Below are positions 61,206-64,000 of a DNA stretch of 64,000 nucleotides, in pieces. The notes under the pieces are model-generated. The model worked only from the letters and a program-made list of their open reading frames with translations. It did no database searches and was not told the DNA's origin. Position 1 is the first letter of the stretch; every line of letters starts with the position of its first letter. The position numbers and the translations under genes were made by a program. The DNA comes from Trichinella spiralis (taxonomy: Eukaryota; Nematoda; Enoplea; Trichinellida; Trichinellidae), in contig CM012954.1 in assembly GCA_000181795.3 (NCBI GenBank), positions 1,355,689 through 1,419,688 of the forward strand, written 5' to 3'.

Positions 61206-63216
61206 ATGCTAATGATGATGTTGTTGTTGTTGTTGTTGTCAAAGCTTTGAATAGCGTAGTGATAAAAGTTGTTTGTAAAATTGTAAACGGAAAAATGAAT
61301 GACCACTACTCTCTGTTCAGGATGTTGGTGAGCATGAGTCGAGTGCAGAATATGCACGGTCGATTGGCAGATTCTTCGAAGAGCAGAAGTCAGCAATTTG
61401 TACCTTGCACCCGGATTTCAGCCCATGTTGGACAACTGTTACGTGAACATTTGGACCAAGGTCGTTTGGAGTTCGTCACGTCGGTTCAATTGCGTCTAGC
61501 GCTTGGAGAGACGGCCTGTTTCCGTGTACATGTACGTGACGACCACCGGACGGCGATCGACCACAACTCCACTGAATTGAGCCGACAAAATTCGACCAAA
61601 GTCATCCTGTCGACTGTTTACGCTGTGGAATATTTAAATTTGGTCCACGTGCATCCGATTCGGCAGCAGTATCTGTTCGCCGTGCCGACCATCAACTCGG
61701 TTTGCGTGTGCGATTGCGCCGGCGGCGAGGATCACTGTCGTCCTGGTCACCAGTACAACAACTGCACTGCGGATACGTTGTGCGTGACCAGTTATCACGC
61801 CCATCAAAAGCCGGTCGGATGTCCGTCTGGTGCGGAGGCGGATCTGTGCTGTCAGATATCCGTGAAACCGTACCGAAATTGGATATTCAGAGCTTTGTAC
61901 ATTGGTCAGCCGACCACCGTGGCCAAGTTCGCTTACAGACGATACTCGATCAACAACAACAATGATCAAACTTGGACCCTTGAAGTGGAACAACATTTGA
62001 CGGTAAGCTGCCAAATGACAAGTGTCTGACTCAGTCGTTCAATTTAGAAGTAAATTAACTAACTATATGCTAATTTAAAAAGAAAATTTTTTTTCAGGTG
62101 ACCCTAAACGAGCAGTCTGATTTCAACATCGCCACCGACAGTTTGCATTTCAGTTTGAACGGCGGCTTGCCGCATTGGCAACTGAAAGAAGGAATGTACT
62201 TTCATCGTCAACTTCAAGCTCCGCAACAAAATGCGAATGAAAAGCAACGAGCTAATGACGACGACGACGACAAGCTACACGTTGGCGTTCCCTTGAACGA
62301 ACCTGACGAGTGGGATCCGAACAAATTGGGATGGCTGCGATTGGAAAATGGTCACTGGATAGCGCATCATGGTCATCTGCAATTGCCGACTTTGCAGCAC
62401 GTACAAGTGGACGATTGTAAACGGCAAATTTACACGGTCGACTACAACGCCAGACACTCGGGCGGTGTTGGTCAGCCAAATTTTGGTACTTCTGTCCAAG
62501 AAAACGAACCTTGGATCCGAAGAGTACGTTCCCAATTGAACAGTGTAGAAATCGAGCACCGCCGTTCGCCGACAGTAGATGTGCAAGTTCAGATCAACGG
62601 AACACAGTTCGCGAACGTGTCCGTTTCGCACAGGGATTCGGTGCTTTCGGATTTTGAGGCTAGTATTGTTGTCGACTCAACCAACAATCGTTACTTGAAT
62701 CTGACCCTGCACAACGCCCGCGGCATGTTGCTGGGCACCGTCTACACGGACGAAAGCAGCCAGACTGCCGAACTGGCGTTCAGCCTGCGAGCAACTGAGC
62801 AAAGTGACAATTCTGGCACCGTGCATACAGTTCGTCTCGCACTGCCCCCGGAGGTGAACGGAACTCGTCGGGTTTGCTTGGAGGTGAACCCCGAAACGAG
62901 CGTGTGCCGTACAGCGAACTATGTCGTTCAACCGACGCTGAAACAGCCTGCTCTGGCGATGGCCAGCTGGGCCGTAAAACAAGGAGAATGTGAAAATTGC
63001 AACCAAATCACGCTGCAAAGTATCGGCAAATATCTGAATCCGTTGCAATGGTTCGACGGAATCGGAGACGTGTCCGAAATGATTGCCGTAGCCATCGAGT
63101 CACTGTTTTCCATATTGGTCATTTTGGTGTTGCTTTGTCTCTGTCGCAGATTTGCTTGGCCAATACTGCGTCTGGCGATCCATCCAGTTGGCAAAAGCAA
63201 ATCATCTGGCATCTGA
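61206..63216 (+). CDS. FF-family (EFF-1/AFF-1) cell-cell fusogen
   Basis: Single-pass surface glycoprotein of the fusexin superfamily, which merges plasma membranes of neighbouring cells by homotypic action. Exons 61321-62002 and 62098-63216 are firm. A first exon 61206-61237 (ATG then poly-Leu) splices in phase to 61321 and supplies the signal peptide MLMMMLLLLLLMLVSM; its donor (GTCAAA) is weak. The model has 610 residues, inside the family range as I know it (about 590-660). Key evidence is the cysteine-rich block from residue 139: CVCDC, GGEDHC, NNC, LCVTSY, VGCPSG, then LCCQISVKPY followed by FRALYIGQPTTVAKFAY, the pattern of EFF-1/AFF-1 domain II. After the intron FNIATDSL and LPHWQLKEGMY continue the family order. 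A transmembrane helix lies at about 566-588 (IESLFSILVILVLLCLC) with a short basic cytosolic tail. EFF-1 versus AFF-1 cannot be decided. Confidence 0.82.
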
Positions 63217-63805
63217 TTTGAAAAAGCTTCAAACAACAGCCACACCCCCACACACCCTGCTTGTTGTATCCAGCACCACCAGTGTCCCGGCAAAGGGAAA
63301 TCAGTGGGACTGACACCGTTGTTGCTTTGTGTGTTTTTTGTGCTTCGATTAGAAATTAATGGAAGTGACAAAAAAAAATTAAAATTCATCTGCTCATTCA
63401 ATGAATCTATTCATTCCGACTTGAAAAATCTGCATTTGAAAAATTCACTAAAAACCCTGTGCATTTTCATCACAAAGCTTCTTGTTCCGCTTCAGTAGAA
63501 CAAATGAAAAGATGAAATTTTGTTCTTCTCCCTCCCTATCTGCAGAATGTCGATCTATTGTTGCCGAAATAATTCGAAAATTTGTGGAAAAACAAAATTT
63601 GAAAAATTAAAAAAATAGAAATCAACCCTGTATGGAAAAAGGTTACGCTTTAAAAGGGGAACAATGAGAACAAATTTTCGACGAGCCAACTTTGATGAAC
63701 ATTTTCAAATACAATCAACAACATCAGCAGCAGCAAAATGTGATTATCAGAAGAACAATGGCAAAGCCAACCAACGCCTATTCTATCGTTATTACACACT
63801 CACAT

Positions 63806-63836
<31 letters not shown>

Positions 63837-64000
63837 ACAGACATTGAAGATTTTGTGCAAGTGCGCGACTGAATCATCAACGTCACTGTAAATTTTCAGC
63901 ACTGCTAAAGGAGCTCTTTTGATTGCTGATAGAGAGAAAAAAATTTAAATTAAAAAAAGCCGAAAAACACTACTTGAAGACGACAGACTAACCGTTACAG
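63217..64000. other. 3' region of the fusogen gene
   Basis: Probable 3' UTR and downstream sequence. A (TA)n run lies at 63813-63835. No clear AATAAA close to the stop and no further gene were seen. Confidence 0.45.

Noticed and set aside
61206-63216. HAP2/GCS1 gamete fusogen
   Set aside because: Both are fusexins, but the CVCDC...LCCQISVKPY cysteine layout and the overall length fit the FF (EFF-1/AFF-1) family, and I see no HAP2-GCS1 domain signature.

Overview
This 64 kb window is metazoan nuclear DNA, most likely from a nematode. The coding exons are split by short GT-AG introns (49-330 bp, with a few of about 1-2.6 kb). Intergenic DNA is very AT-rich and crowded with microsatellites. The gene at the right end belongs to the FF (EFF-1/AFF-1) cell-cell fusogen family, which is best known from nematodes. 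Assignment to a clade is inference and cannot be settled from this sequence.

Layout. 1-13.2 kb holds no recognisable gene and is a nested repeat zone. It contains a mosaic repeat (1-470), an array rich in splice-donor-like motifs (478-860), approximately 620 bp direct repeats (1.15-2.4 kb), two old diverged segmental duplications, and a 1.44 kb tandem repeat in 2.5 copies (7.43-10.98 kb). 13.26-17.4 kb carries two minus-strand genes: a seven-exon TFIIIC subunit 5 (GTF3C5) homologue and a small four-pass membrane protein of LAPTM-like type. 21.1-22.7 kb is an intronless SLC46-like transporter (plus strand). 25.24-25.75 kb is a small two-exon minus-strand gene for a secreted peptide or small protein that I do not recognise. 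29.4-32.2 kb is a GH13 alpha-glucosidase-type gene with an intact catalytic triad but missing its 5' exon(s). 34.6-40.5 kb is a complete 12-exon MFSD4/NaGLT1-like transporter. 41.5-43.0 kb is a convergent minus-strand ETS factor of the ELK/LIN-1 type with ETS domain, MAPK D-site and FQFP docking motif; a long microsatellite-rich upstream region follows it. 50.8-58.0 kb contains two or three poorly recognisable minus-strand gene models. 61.2-63.2 kb is the fusogen gene.

How the genes work together. There is no operon and no single pathway. Two solute carriers flank a carbohydrate-cleaving enzyme. In C. elegans, the ETS factor LIN-1 and the fusogens EFF-1/AFF-1 both act in vulval and epidermal development, but linkage here is only suggestive.

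The items most worth follow-up are the fusogen with a probable microsatellite-derived signal peptide, the unrecognised secreted peptide precursor, the array of ten splice-donor-like heptamers, the G-quadruplex motif upstream of the ETS gene, and the unassigned minus-strand gene at 53-55.6 kb. Exon boundaries were assigned by eye from splice signals, reading phase and family similarity remembered from training. No alignment was run.
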